Shown: one piece after another, positions 34,889 through 43,962 of the stretch
Numbering within the stretch: the first letter of the stretch is position 1
How the letters are laid out: the number at the start of each line of letters is the position of its first letter
NCBI GenBank assembly: GCA_050290785.1
Contig: JBNKIR010000007.1
Span: 38,047-102,046 of the forward strand
Source of the DNA: JAAGZL01 sp050290785
GTDB taxonomy: Bacteria; Pseudomonadota; Gammaproteobacteria; Chromatiales; Chromatiaceae
DNA length: 64,000 nucleotides
Direction: 5' to 3'
The notes under the pieces: model-generated
The model's database searches: none
Seen by the model: only the letters and a program-made list of their open reading frames with translations
What the model was told of the DNA's origin: nothing
Made by a program: the position numbers and the translations under genes

Positions 34889-35235
34889 AGCTCTTCCTCC
34901 ACAATGCTGGTAAGTTCTTCTATCTGATGGCTTACACCGACCGCGTCTTCCACATCTATCTGAAACGCAATTCCGGTGCCGGGTTTATCGTCGAACTCCC
35001 CGATCTGGGCTATGGTCTCCAGGATATGGCGACTGAGGTGCTCCTCCACCAGAAAGAGGATAACATCGCGCTGGGTCTCAAGATTAAGACCGAAGAAGGT
35101 CTTACTCTTCTCTATACCTTCTCCGCGGGCCTGGTTGATGACGGTGGATCCTGTGGCCCCGGCGTTGCGCGCAGCCTCTAATACGGACTCTGTCTTATTG
35201 TCTTCAACCAGTGCAATTAGCAGTTTGAAATGCAT
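34885..35235 (-). CDS. PII-like signalling protein
   Basis: 116 residues, GlnB-like alpha/beta fold. It opens MHFKLLIALVEDNKTESVLE, then AARNAGATGSTVINQARGEG (the segment leading to the T-loop). The T-loop region IEKSKTFFGLNLETQRDV lacks the GlnB tyrosine used for uridylylation. It continues VILFLVEEHLSRHILETIAQ and a C-terminal EDAVGVSHQIEEL. It is one of the transporter-linked PII-like families rather than a nitrogen PII. It lies two bases after the second DUF1538 gene and overlaps the CBS gene, so it is expected to bind and gate the DUF1538 transporter; ligand unknown. Confidence 0.82.
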   Translation of the reverse strand: MHFKLLIALVEDNKTESVLEAARNAGATGSTVINQARGEGIEKSKTFFGLNLETQRDVILFLVEEHLSRHILETIAQIGEFDDKPGTGIAFQIDVEDAVGVSHQIEELTSIVEEEL

Positions 35236-35237
35236 GG

Positions 35238-36023
35238 CTATCTCCCATAACGTTTTGATTTTGCCTTAAGGGCGCGCTTTGCCTGCCAGTCACTCAGCTG
35301 TGCATAACCCATGACGGACATGATCGGGAACAGGCTGGCAAAGGCTATGAGTCCGAATCCGTCCAGCAGTGGATTGCGGCCTGGAATGCTTGATGACAGT
35401 CCCAGCCCCAGTGCTGCCACCAGGGGTACCGTGACTGTGGATGTGGTTACGCCTCCGGAATCGTAGGCTAGGGCGATGATGGCCTTGGGGCAGAAAAAGG
35501 TCTGTATCACCACCAGGATATACCCGCCAATAATATAGTAATGCACCGGGGTGCCGGTGATGATGCGGTGGGTGCCCAGGACGATCCCAAAGGCCACTCC
35601 GATTGCCACGGCAATTCGCAGACCCCAGGTACTGACGGCGCCGCTGGAGACCTCGTTTGCCTTGATCGCGACGGCGATCAGGGACGGTTCTGCAATGGTG
35701 GTGGAAAATCCGATAGCGGCGGCAAAGAGGTATAGCCAAAAATAGTGATGTTCCCCGTTTCCTCCCTCCAGTCCCAGAAAGTCGGGGGCGGTGAGTTGTT
35801 TTGCCATCAGCTTGCCCAGGGGGAACAGGGCCTGCTCCAGGCCCTCAAGAAAGAGTGTCAGACCAAGCAAGACCAGAATGAACCCTGTTATTACCGCACC
35901 AAGATTTGCCATCCTGCGCTTGAGTACAAAAAACTGAAAACCGAACAGGATCAGGGCAATGGGGATTACATCGCGTGCGGTAGTGACCAATGGGTCGATA
36001 AAGCTCATGATCCCAGAACTCAT
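35238..36023 (-). CDS. DUF1538 family membrane protein (second of pair)
   Basis: 261 residues with about seven transmembrane helices. Family motifs: GLTLFLEGLEQALFPLGKLM, STTIAEPSLIAVAIKANEVS (the A-E-P-x-L-x-x-x-A motif), and YDSGGVTTSTVTVPLVAALG followed by PLLDGFGLIAFASLFPI. The DSGG-x-T-T motif and the paired gene arrangement suggest a two-subunit transporter. A paired DUF1538 system (UmpAB) from Halomonas was reported, to my memory, as a Na+(Li+,K+)/H+ antiporter. It overlaps the first DUF1538 gene by four bases and is followed by PII after two bases. Confidence 0.85.
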   Translation of the reverse strand: MSSGIMSFIDPLVTTARDVIPIALILFGFQFFVLKRRMANLGAVITGFILVLLGLTLFLEGLEQALFPLGKLMAKQLTAPDFLGLEGGNGEHHYFWLYLFAAAIGFSTTIAEPSLIAVAIKANEVSSGAVSTWGLRIAVAIGVAFGIVLGTHRIITGTPVHYYIIGGYILVVIQTFFCPKAIIALAYDSGGVTTSTVTVPLVAALGLGLSSSIPGRNPLLDGFGLIAFASLFPIMSVMGYAQLSDWQAKRALKAKSKRYGR

Positions 36024-36763
36024 AGCAACATCCCGTAGGCCATGACGAATATCATGGGGGTCAATGATGCAAATGCGATCAGGCCAAAACCGTCGATCAT
36101 GGGGTTGCGTCCCCGGATACTGCTGGCAAGCCCGATACCCAGGGCTGTCACCAGTGGTACGGTTATGGTGGAGGTGGTTACTCCGCCTGAGTCATAGGCG
36201 ATACCGATGATCTGTGGTGGCGCGAACATGGTCATTATCACGACGCAGATATACCCGCCGATAATCAGATAGTGAATGGGCCATCCCTTTATTATTCTCA
36301 GTACCCCCACCACTATGGCCAGGCCTACGGAGATGGCTACTGTGAGCCTGAGTCCATTGGCGTAGGATTCTGCAGCCTCTTTGGTCTTGGCTATCATGCC
36401 TCCATCAGCCGCTACCAGGGCGGCCTCATTGGCTACGGCTATCAATGCCGGCTCAGCCACGGTAGTGCCGAAACCGAGGGCGAATGCAAAGATCATTATC
36501 CAGAATAGACTGCCCTTGCTGGCAAAACTGCGTGCCATGGATTCACCCACTGGAAATAGTCCTATCTTTAGGCCGTAAACGAACAGGGTAAGACCAAGTG
36601 TGACAAGAATAATGCCTACGGTCATGCCCAGGAGATCAGGGATATGCTCCTGTAGGACAACGAGTTGAAAAAAGGCGATTACGGCCAGGATGGGGGCCAG
36701 ATCGCGGACGCTTTCCAGTAGAGATGTTAGCAGGTTTTTAAGTAGGGTTTTTGATGCGGACAC
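36020..36763 (-). CDS. DUF1538 family membrane protein (first of pair)
   Basis: 247 residues, homologous to the next gene: GLTLFVYGLKIGLFPVGESM, TTVAEPALIAVANEAALVAA, YDSGGVTTSTITVPLVTALG and PMIDGFGLIAFASLTPMIFV. About seven membrane helices. It starts the operon DUF1538-DUF1538-PII-CBS-ampD. Each protein carries one A-E-P and one DSGG-TT motif, so the pair may form a pseudo-symmetric heterodimer. An ion antiporter role is from reported relatives plus inference. The 230 bases upstream, shared with the divergent DUF1631 gene, must hold both promoters; no clear hexamers were found. Confidence 0.85.
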   Translation of the reverse strand: MSASKTLLKNLLTSLLESVRDLAPILAVIAFFQLVVLQEHIPDLLGMTVGIILVTLGLTLFVYGLKIGLFPVGESMARSFASKGSLFWIMIFAFALGFGTTVAEPALIAVANEAALVAADGGMIAKTKEAAESYANGLRLTVAISVGLAIVVGVLRIIKGWPIHYLIIGGYICVVIMTMFAPPQIIGIAYDSGGVTTSTITVPLVTALGIGLASSIRGRNPMIDGFGLIAFASLTPMIFVMAYGMLL

Positions 36764-36993
36764 TCAAAAAATCCTATTCACGTGTGCGTAACAGCGACAA
36801 TACACCAATCTTATTCTGCAGGGAATGCCAGGTATCTGATTCGATACAAGCTAGCCAGTTAATTTGGTATCACTATGGCTAAGGTCTACATAACAGCAGT
36901 AGTCAAAAGGAATTGTGAGATCTGTCACGGATATCCCTCGGGGGAGTTTATATATTAGAGATTGGGGGAAAGTCTGAATTTTGAGAAGATAAC

Positions 36994-39261
36994 GTGGTAA
37001 CCAGAAACAATATAGTATCTTTGGACCGGCACGGCCAAACCAGTGGTCAGGCAAAGTCGGTAGAGCAGAACAGGGCTATTATCAGTAGTTGCCGCTTGGC
37101 GATATCAAGAGGCCTTGGCGTGTTGAATGAGGTCTATTTCGAGAAGCTGGACGACGCGCTATACAAGCTGGCGGATAAGGCCGAAAGTAATGATCTGCAA
37201 ACCAGATATTTCGATACTATGAGGGATGTGCGCAAGGCGCGTAAATCTATTGAGAAATCATTTCTGAACAGTCTGTTGTCCGGATACGATGATTTCTGGA
37301 GTTCTGGTGTTAGGTCTGCTGATACTAAAACAGGCAAGGAGATAGATTATGATAATCTGTCTCTAATCGCATCGGACATTCTTGAAGAAGAGTTGGCCAT
37401 TTCAAATATGGTGACTCGTGGTGAGAATATATGTTTGCGTGAGCTGTATGCCATTGAGCAGCGATTCAGCCAATTGCTAAATGGTGCGCCGGTTGAGAGT
37501 AAGAACGCTCCTCTATCTCCAGAGAAGATTTGTAATGCGTTTCGGGCGTCGCTCTCTGTCCTGAAGGTGGATATCCCTACCAAGCTTGTAATATATAAGG
37601 TATTTGAGCGGGAAGTGGTTTCCCATCTGGATGAGCTTTATGTCGGTCTCAATGAGCTTATGCGCGATGCCGGCATCCTTCCCAAGCTCAAGCCTCAGAT
37701 CAGACGCAGCAAGGTAACGGCAGCTGCATCAGGACGCTATAAAAAAGGTGGTACGGGTAGAGGAGATCCTGCTGATGGCCGGATTGTGGATTTGTCCGAG
37801 GAGGGGGATGAGGAAGCTATAGAGATGTTTGCTTCTTTACGTCAACTATTGTCGGCTGTTCCGCAACGTTTGTCTGGAGATAAAGTATTCAATGCCGGTC
37901 TTCCCAAGGCGGAAACCGTGCAGGTAATAGAAGCCCTTTCCGCGCTGCAGCATAACGATGCAATCGCAAAGTCATTTGACAATCAGCTGGACGCTCCTGG
38001 CTATGTTGGTCTCAAGAGCAACCTGCTGCAGCAGATTCGGCAAACTGCAGGCAGCGAGTCTATTGGCGCAGTCAAACAGATCGACCATGACACTATCGAT
38101 ATGATTTCCATGTTGTTTGAATTTATCCTTGGAGACAGAAAGATACCGGATGCAATGAAGGTATTACTGGCGCAGCTGCAGATACCGATCATAAAGGTCG
38201 CGATACTCGATAAAGGATTTTTTGGTGATCGATCTCATCCCGCAAGGCGTCTTCTGAATGGGTTGGCTAATGCTGTTGTGGGTTGGTCTGATGATAGAGG
38301 AAGGTCCAAAAACAGTCTCTACGGTAAGGTTGAATCCATCGTTAGACGTGTGCTTTCAGATTTTAATAAGGATATTCAGTTGTTCGTAGATCTGGCAGAT
38401 GAGCTGGATAGTTTTCTGAAACAGGAGCAGAGGGGGTCTGAAGCTGCAGAGAAGAGGATTTCGCAGATCGCCAGCGGCAAGGAGCAGTTGGGGGTGGCGA
38501 AGCGCAGGGTAAAGGCCGAGATAGATCAAAGACTCAAGGCTAAAGCGAATCCGCCGTTAGCGGTAGTGAACCTGTTGAATGAAGGGTGGAGGGATGTATT
38601 GACCCTGCATTTCCTTCGGCATGGGGCCAAGAGCAAAGAGTGGGAAGATGCCGTCCATGCAGTGGATCGTCTCTTTCGTACGATTGAGCCCAAGCAAGAT
38701 GCAAAAGAGCATGAGCGTATGCTGCGTGAAATACCGGATCTGTTGGGGTTTATGCGCAGAGAGATGTCCGATATCCAGTGTGATCAGCATTTGATGGATC
38801 GTCTTTTCAAGGATTTGGAGCGGGTCCATATTGAATGTATGCAGGGTAAGAAAGTGCCATCCAATCTGGTGGTGACGAAAGATGTGCTGAAAGTGATTTT
38901 GGATTCAAATACGGAAGAGCAAAAAGGGTCTAATCAGGCTTCATATCAGAGAGAGGCGCCAAAATATCTAAAGCTTGCCGAGGGCATCGCTCTTGGAAGC
39001 TGGTTGGAGTTGAAGGAAAAGGGCGGTATTAAGTCGAGAATAAAACTTCTGTGGAGAAGTAGTGTTAGTGATAACTGTATGTTTGTGAATAGAAAAGGCG
39101 TTAAGGTCAAAGAGATGAAGGTGTCTGAACTGGCGTTGGCGTTGCGTGTCGGTACGGCTATTGTCATAACCGGTGCAGATGACCCCTTGATGGACAGGGC
39201 GTTTGCGGCGATGATGGAGTCTCTGAAAGGGTCTGGTAATACCGCGCCGGCGCCCGTCTGA
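36994..39261 (+). CDS. DUF1631 family protein
   Basis: 755 residues, GTG start, soluble, mostly helical. N-terminal helices (VFFEK-like EVYFEKLDDALYKLADKAES) lead to the conserved YDNLSLIASDILEEELAISN near 115-135. The middle is LLAQLQIPIIKVAILDKGFF and HPARRLLNGLANAVVGWSDD (about 385-430), the DUF1631 core. The C-terminal 110 residues (LGSWLELKEKGGIKSRIKLL, then VFVNRKGVKV-type strands) look PilZ-like, which would bind c-di-GMP; that reading is tentative. Old annotations call such proteins thymidine phosphorylase without support. It sits 18 bases upstream of nadC. Confidence 0.8.
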   Translation: MVTRNNIVSLDRHGQTSGQAKSVEQNRAIISSCRLAISRGLGVLNEVYFEKLDDALYKLADKAESNDLQTRYFDTMRDVRKARKSIEKSFLNSLLSGYDDFWSSGVRSADTKTGKEIDYDNLSLIASDILEEELAISNMVTRGENICLRELYAIEQRFSQLLNGAPVESKNAPLSPEKICNAFRASLSVLKVDIPTKLVIYKVFEREVVSHLDELYVGLNELMRDAGILPKLKPQIRRSKVTAAASGRYKKGGTGRGDPADGRIVDLSEEGDEEAIEMFASLRQLLSAVPQRLSGDKVFNAGLPKAETVQVIEALSALQHNDAIAKSFDNQLDAPGYVGLKSNLLQQIRQTAGSESIGAVKQIDHDTIDMISMLFEFILGDRKIPDAMKVLLAQLQIPIIKVAILDKGFFGDRSHPARRLLNGLANAVVGWSDDRGRSKNSLYGKVESIVRRVLSDFNKDIQLFVDLADELDSFLKQEQRGSEAAEKRISQIASGKEQLGVAKRRVKAEIDQRLKAKANPPLAVVNLLNEGWRDVLTLHFLRHGAKSKEWEDAVHAVDRLFRTIEPKQDAKEHERMLREIPDLLGFMRREMSDIQCDQHLMDRLFKDLERVHIECMQGKKVPSNLVVTKDVLKVILDSNTEEQKGSNQASYQREAPKYLKLAEGIALGSWLELKEKGGIKSRIKLLWRSSVSDNCMFVNRKGVKVKEMKVSELALALRVGTAIVITGADDPLMDRAFAAMMESLKGSGNTAPAPV

Positions 39262-39279
39262 CACAGGAGTTGTTGTAAA

Positions 39280-40119
39280 TTGAGTATCCCTATGCCGCCG
39301 TCTCAGGCGGTTCAAGAGCAGGTGAGGATCGCGCTTGCAGAAGACGTGAGAGATGGTGACCGTACCGCCTCCCTGATCCCTGAGTCATCTATTTCAAAGG
39401 TGCGCGTAATCTGTCGCGAACAGGCTGTTCTGTGCGGAAGGGTATGGTTCGATGAGGTGTTCAGGCAACTCGATTCCCGTATAAGTGTAATCTGGCATGC
39501 CGATGACGGGTCGTCCGTTTCTCCTGATTCCGTGATATGCGATATGGAGGGTGATACCAGGGCGCTTCTGACCGGGGAGAGGACGGCGCTTAATTATCTG
39601 CAAACCCTTTCCGGCACCGCCACATTGTCACGTACATATGCGGAAGCGGTTGCTGGTACGGGTGTGCGTATCCTGGATACACGCAAGACCATTCCGGGGT
39701 TACGATTGCAGCAAAAATATGCGGTTGCGTGCGGTGGTTGCCACAACCATCGTATCGGTCTCTTTGACGCGATATTGATCAAGGAGAATCATATCTCAGC
39801 CTCCGGTTCAATTACTGCTGCAGTGAAACGAGCGATTGAGACATCGCCCGATCTGGAGATTGAGGTGGAGGTGGAGGATATATCAGGCATGGAGGAGGCT
39901 ATATGTGCCGGGGCGGGGAGGATTCTGCTGGATAACTTCAGTAATGATCAGTTAAGGCAGGCGGTACAACTTAATGCGGGTAGGGCAAGACTTGAGGCGT
40001 CTGGCGGAATATCGCTGGAAACCATCAGAGCCAAGGCGGAGTGTGGGGTTGACGATATCTCGGTTGGTGCCCTGACCAAGGATGTAAAGGCGATAGATCT
40101 TTCGATGTTGTTTGTCTAG
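39280..40119 (+). CDS. nadC: Nicotinate-nucleotide pyrophosphorylase (carboxylating)
   Basis: 279 residues from TTG at 39280; an ATG at 39292 is an alternative, and AGGAG at 39264-39268 fits TTG slightly better. Quinolinate phosphoribosyltransferase motifs: RTALNYLQTLSGTATLSRTY, ILDTRKTIPGLRLQQKYAVA, GGCHNHRIGLFDAILIKENH, EVEVEDISGMEEA and LEASGGISLETI. It makes nicotinate mononucleotide from quinolinate and PRPP in NAD synthesis. Family-typical length (E. coli 297). Confidence 0.95.
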   Translation: MSIPMPPSQAVQEQVRIALAEDVRDGDRTASLIPESSISKVRVICREQAVLCGRVWFDEVFRQLDSRISVIWHADDGSSVSPDSVICDMEGDTRALLTGERTALNYLQTLSGTATLSRTYAEAVAGTGVRILDTRKTIPGLRLQQKYAVACGGCHNHRIGLFDAILIKENHISASGSITAAVKRAIETSPDLEIEVEVEDISGMEEAICAGAGRILLDNFSNDQLRQAVQLNAGRARLEASGGISLETIRAKAECGVDDISVGALTKDVKAIDLSMLFV

Positions 40120-40125
40120 TCAGGT

Positions 40126-40365
40126 CTAGGCCTTGACATCCAGGAGGGTGCCGATGACCTGATCCGCCGTCTTCAGGGTCTTGATGTTAACGGTGGTATA
40201 CAGTTCATTCTGATGCAGTTCCACCAGTGAACGTGTCAGGTCTTTATTCGGGATCCCGGGATTCATGTGTTGCGCGCTGGCAATCTCTGCTGCATTGCGT
40301 TTCAGGCCTTGCAGACCGCGATATATGCCCTGTAGGGCCGAGCCGGTTACAGAATTGATCGCCAT
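40126..40365 (-). CDS. Small flagellar rod-like protein (FlgC/FlgE C-terminal-like)
   Basis: 79 residues from the Met at 40365 (MAINSVTGSALQGIYRGLQG); an in-frame GTG at 40377 falls in the likely ribosome-binding site. The N-terminal helix with L-x-x-N-A-A-E-I-A-S-A-Q and the C-terminal stretch LTRSLVELHQNELYTTVNIK ending TADQVIGTLLDVKA mimic the two terminal helices of flagellar rod and hook proteins, without the middle domain. Such short versions occur as stand-alone genes in many Proteobacteria; role unknown. No other flagellar genes are in the window. Confidence 0.6.
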   Translation of the reverse strand: MAINSVTGSALQGIYRGLQGLKRNAAEIASAQHMNPGIPNKDLTRSLVELHQNELYTTVNIKTLKTADQVIGTLLDVKA

Positions 40366-40605
40366 AGCGCTTTTCACCTCTTTCTACTGGAAATATAGGT
40401 GTTTTGCGCAGAGGTTTCCAGCTAAATAGCCATAAATATGACGAATTGCCAAATATTGACGCTTGGCGGCGACTTGAACCGATTATGTCTGGGCAAACCG
40501 CCATGGTTTTGGATATGATCTGTCGAGTTGTCCAATGAAAATAGGATTATTATTCTCATTCATCCGGCCCGTTATGGGGTGTGAAAATTACTTAAAGGAA
40601 CATTT

Positions 40606-41328
40606 ATGTTAATTCGATATTTACAGATATCTCTGTTGGCTGTTTTCTGCTTTGGATCCACCGCATTTGCCAAAGAGGCTGAACTAAAGACCTTGGAGCA
40701 GAAATTTAGTTACACCCTGGGATATACCTTCGGCAATCAAATGAAGGGGCAGGTTATTACAGTGGATAAGGAGGCATTGATAGACGCCATTGAAGACGTG
40801 CTTGCCGGTAAAAAGCCCAAGCTGTCCAAGGAGGATATGACCGATGCGCTACGCCAGGTTAATGAGAAGATCGTAAAGCTAAGTGAGGAGATGGCGCAGC
40901 GTAATCTGGAAGAGGGAAAAAAGTTCCTGGAAAATAACAAGAAGAGAGAAGGGGTCGTAGAGCTTCCGAACGGCATCCAGTATCTTGAGTTAAAGAAGGG
41001 TGAGGGCGATTCCCCGAAAAATGATTCTGATGTTACGGTGCATTATGTTGGAACGCATATCAGTGGTGCGGTATTTGACAGTTCGAAACGTCATGGCGGT
41101 CCTGCAACATTTAATCTGTCCAGGGTGATCCCTGGTTTTCGTGATGCAATTTCCAAGATGAATAAGGGGGCCAAGTGGCAGATCTTCATTCCTTCAGAGT
41201 TGGCCTATGGTCAGGAAGGTTCTCCACCTACTATCAACCCTAATGAGACCCTAATATTTGAGATAGAGCTGATCTCATTTGATGATGGAAAAGCTGATAA
41301 AAAGGTTGAGACCGAGACAAACAAATAG
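40606..41328 (+). CDS. fkpA: FKBP-type peptidyl-prolyl cis-trans isomerase (FkpA/Mip type)
   Basis: 240 residues with signal peptide (YLQISLLAVFCFGSTAFA). The N-terminal dimerisation domain (LEQKFSYTLGYTFGNQMKGQ, residues about 25-120) is followed by a long helix. The C-terminal FKBP domain shows VTVHYVGTHISGAVFDSSKR, FNLSRVIPGFRDAISKMNKG and FIPSELAYGQEGSPPTINPN. It acts as a periplasmic chaperone and proline isomerase. Monocistronic, ending at a bidirectional terminator. Confidence 0.94.
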   Translation: MLIRYLQISLLAVFCFGSTAFAKEAELKTLEQKFSYTLGYTFGNQMKGQVITVDKEALIDAIEDVLAGKKPKLSKEDMTDALRQVNEKIVKLSEEMAQRNLEEGKKFLENNKKREGVVELPNGIQYLELKKGEGDSPKNDSDVTVHYVGTHISGAVFDSSKRHGGPATFNLSRVIPGFRDAISKMNKGAKWQIFIPSELAYGQEGSPPTINPNETLIFEIELISFDDGKADKKVETETNK

Positions 41329-41349
41329 GGTTGTTTGTTAATGGATATT

Positions 41350-41385
41350 AAAATGCCCCGCAGGATTATTCTTGCGGGGCATTTT
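41350..41385. terminator. Bidirectional terminator after fkpA
   Basis: A perfect 13-base stem AAAATGCCCCGCA / TGCGGGGCATTTT closes a 10-base loop. T- and A-runs on both sides let it serve fkpA and the convergent EAL gene. Confidence 0.92.
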
Positions 41386-41421
41386 CTGTGATTTGGTTTG
41401 GTGTATGTAAAAAATACGTGA

Positions 41422-42687
41422 CTAATTTGTGTTTCGATACGCCTCCGTCCATTCAATAAACTGTTGGAGGGGTAGCGGCTTGGAGAGATAAAAACCCTGA
41501 ATGGCATGGCATCCAAGTTTATTCAGGACTTGTTTTACATCCTTGGATTCAACACCTTCGGCCACGACATTAAGATCCAGGGCCGAAGCCATCTCTATTA
41601 TCGTATTCACGATATGCAGATCCATATCACTATCCATGATGTTTGTAATGAATGAGCGATCAATCTTTAATTCATCAACTGGAAGGTGCTTAAAATAAGA
41701 TAGAGATGAATAACCTGTGCCGAAATCATCGATGGAAATCCTGATGCCTTTTTTGCGTATTTTGCTTAGTATGCGCGCGCTTAGCTCCATATCCTTCATT
41801 AACAGACTTTCAGTGATCTCCAAGATTAGCAGTTGAGGTTGTAGATTCCATATACCAACGGCGTCAGTTACGGCCTTGGAAAAGCCTTTGTCGGAAAGAT
41901 CTGCGGCAGATATATTTATTGCGACAGTAAGTTCATCTTTATTGTCTCCCCACGATTGATGCTCTCTAAGAGCGGTATTTATGCACCACCAGGTTAGCTT
42001 GGGCATTATGCCGATTTTTTCTGCGACTGGGATGAACTTACTCGGACGCACCTTGCCGTGTACAGGATGGTCCCAGCACATCAGTGCTTCCGCTCCTATC
42101 AGCTTGCCTGTCTTGGCGGATATTTGCGGTTGATATAATAGGGAGAGCTCGTTATTGAGAATGGATTTTTCCAGCTCTCCTTCGATGTCCCAATCAGTAA
42201 TCACGTTTTCAAGATTGTCAGGAGAAAATAGTTGATAAGGAGTCTTGGTGAGTTGGGCTGCGGCGGCCGCAAGCTCTGCATGCCTGAGTAGTTCCTCCGG
42301 GTCGCGGGTGACATTAGACGATAATGCAATACCTATGGAGAAGGGGTGCTTTCTTGATTGTTCGTGGATTTGTGCAGGTTGATCAAGTATACCTGCGATC
42401 TTGTTCGCCGCCAGAATGGCATGACCCTGGTTTAGGATATCTGCAAGTATTGCGATAAATTCAAAGCGCCCCATTCTAAGTACAGCATCGTCGGGACGGA
42501 CAGATGCTTGTATTTGGGAGAGTAGACCTAAGGTGACATGTTCTACGCTGCCTGCTCCGATAACGGTGCCTATGTATTCTAGGCCATGCAGTTTGATGAA
42601 GAGGATTCCTACCGTCGACTCTTTTTTCGAGGCGATTTCATCTATTCTGTTCAGAACTTCTGTTGGGGTGATGATTTTATCTTTCAC
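41422..42687 (-). CDS. EAL-domain c-di-GMP phosphodiesterase with degenerate GGDEF
   Basis: 421 residues, soluble. The N-terminal GGDEF-like domain (1-155) has RMGRFEF at 71-77 in place of the GGDEF loop, so it is not a cyclase and may bind GTP as a regulator. The EAL domain (about 165-415) is intact: EAL at 200-202, ILEITES, IDDFGTGYSS, LKIDRSF and VAEGVE. It should hydrolyse c-di-GMP to pGpG. It is 12 bases downstream of the HD-GYP-like gene on the same strand, so the two form a c-di-GMP operon. Confidence 0.92.
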   Translation of the reverse strand: MKDKIITPTEVLNRIDEIASKKESTVGILFIKLHGLEYIGTVIGAGSVEHVTLGLLSQIQASVRPDDAVLRMGRFEFIAILADILNQGHAILAANKIAGILDQPAQIHEQSRKHPFSIGIALSSNVTRDPEELLRHAELAAAAAQLTKTPYQLFSPDNLENVITDWDIEGELEKSILNNELSLLYQPQISAKTGKLIGAEALMCWDHPVHGKVRPSKFIPVAEKIGIMPKLTWWCINTALREHQSWGDNKDELTVAINISAADLSDKGFSKAVTDAVGIWNLQPQLLILEITESLLMKDMELSARILSKIRKKGIRISIDDFGTGYSSLSYFKHLPVDELKIDRSFITNIMDSDMDLHIVNTIIEMASALDLNVVAEGVESKDVKQVLNKLGCHAIQGFYLSKPLPLQQFIEWTEAYRNTN

Positions 42688-42699
42688 AAAATATTCGGC

Positions 42700-43962
42700 T
42701 CAGAAATAATATTTTTTAGGATCCAGGTCATAAGCTCCCGGGGGAAGTCCTCTGAGTATGGTGATGGATTCAGTGTCTTGGTTTTCCATATCTTCATTGT
42801 CAGCGTCGTCTCTAAGATCAACGATATAAAATTCTTTCAGCGTTTTTTTATTCTCGTCCAGCAACACCATGATCTGTGGTCTTAGGCGGAAATATTCGCT
42901 TTGACCGATAACAACGCCCACTGTTTGATTGCTGAGTTCCACCAGGCTGCCCACGGGGTAGATCCCAACCACCTGAATAAATTGTTCAATCAGTTCGGTT
43001 TGAAATTCCACTCCACGCCATTCATATAGGGTTGCAATTGCCTCATGAGTGGGTACCGGCTTGCAAAAGGGGCGGGGCGAAGTAATTGCATCATATACAT
43101 CCACAAGGCCTGCTATTCGGCCGAACAGGGGGATGCCGTTATTCTTAAGTTTTGCAGGATAACCGCCACCATTATGGCGTTCATGATGAGTCCTGATCAT
43201 GTCGATAATATCCTTATCCACCCCTTTTTGATTTTTGACGATATCAAGACCATAAGCCACATGCTTCTGAATAATTTCATACTCATCCTGAGTGAGCTGC
43301 ATGTCGCTATCTAATAGTGATTTTGGCAGCCTGCCTTTTCCGATGTCGAAGATAAGACAGCCGGTAGCCAGTGAATTTAACATATGTGCTGGCAGCCCCA
43401 GGTGTCGTCCAAATGCGACCGCCCACACCGAACAACTGATAGCATGGTGGTATGTGTAACTATCAATACCTTTCAAGTAGGTAAGCCAGATATATGCGTC
43501 CGGATTTCTGACGATGCTCCTTACCATCGGCTTTATGGCGGTTCTTACCGCCGGCAGATCCAGCTGCTTATCCTTTTCTACATCGTGCAGGAGATTGCGG
43601 TATGTGTCTTCCAATACCTCAAAGCTCTCTTTTGCGGTATGTAGCTCTTCTTCCCTGTTGGTGGTTCTCTGGTACAGGATACGGTCAAGATGGGTAAGGT
43701 TGTAGATCTGTGCCGAGTCTTTTGTGGCGATAGGATTTTTGTTTAACTCTAGTATGTGCTTAGGGATAGATTTGATGTTGCTTTTTTCCACATCAATATA
43801 GACATATTCGCAGTACTTGCTTAGATGCTCTTTGTCTTTCTCGGTCTTTACGGTGAAACCCTGAAGTGGGAAAGGCGTATCCAGCCATGGTCGGTCCAAA
43901 GAAGACACAAACATGCCCAATTTCAGATCATGTACACGAATTTCAAATACGGATATTGGCAT
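42700..43962 (-). CDS. HD-GYP-type protein with DUF3391 N-terminus and altered HD motif
   Basis: 420 residues. The N-terminal DUF3391 domain (1-110) reads EIRVHDLKLGMFVSSLDRPW. The HD-GYP domain (about 135-340) shows YTYHHAISCSVWAVAFGRHL at 169-188, then GCLIFDIGKGRLP at 201-213, where the usual HD pair is F205-D206. The rest is THHERHNGGGYPAKL (GYP at 267-269). The missing histidine normally binds a metal, so phosphodiesterase activity may be weak or lost, or the protein may act as a c-di-GMP sensor. The C-terminal extension VGSLVELSNQTVGVVIGQSE is typical for this subfamily. Confidence 0.88.
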   Translation of the reverse strand: MPISVFEIRVHDLKLGMFVSSLDRPWLDTPFPLQGFTVKTEKDKEHLSKYCEYVYIDVEKSNIKSIPKHILELNKNPIATKDSAQIYNLTHLDRILYQRTTNREEELHTAKESFEVLEDTYRNLLHDVEKDKQLDLPAVRTAIKPMVRSIVRNPDAYIWLTYLKGIDSYTYHHAISCSVWAVAFGRHLGLPAHMLNSLATGCLIFDIGKGRLPKSLLDSDMQLTQDEYEIIQKHVAYGLDIVKNQKGVDKDIIDMIRTHHERHNGGGYPAKLKNNGIPLFGRIAGLVDVYDAITSPRPFCKPVPTHEAIATLYEWRGVEFQTELIEQFIQVVGIYPVGSLVELSNQTVGVVIGQSEYFRLRPQIMVLLDENKKTLKEFYIVDLRDDADNEDMENQDTESITILRGLPPGAYDLDPKKYYF

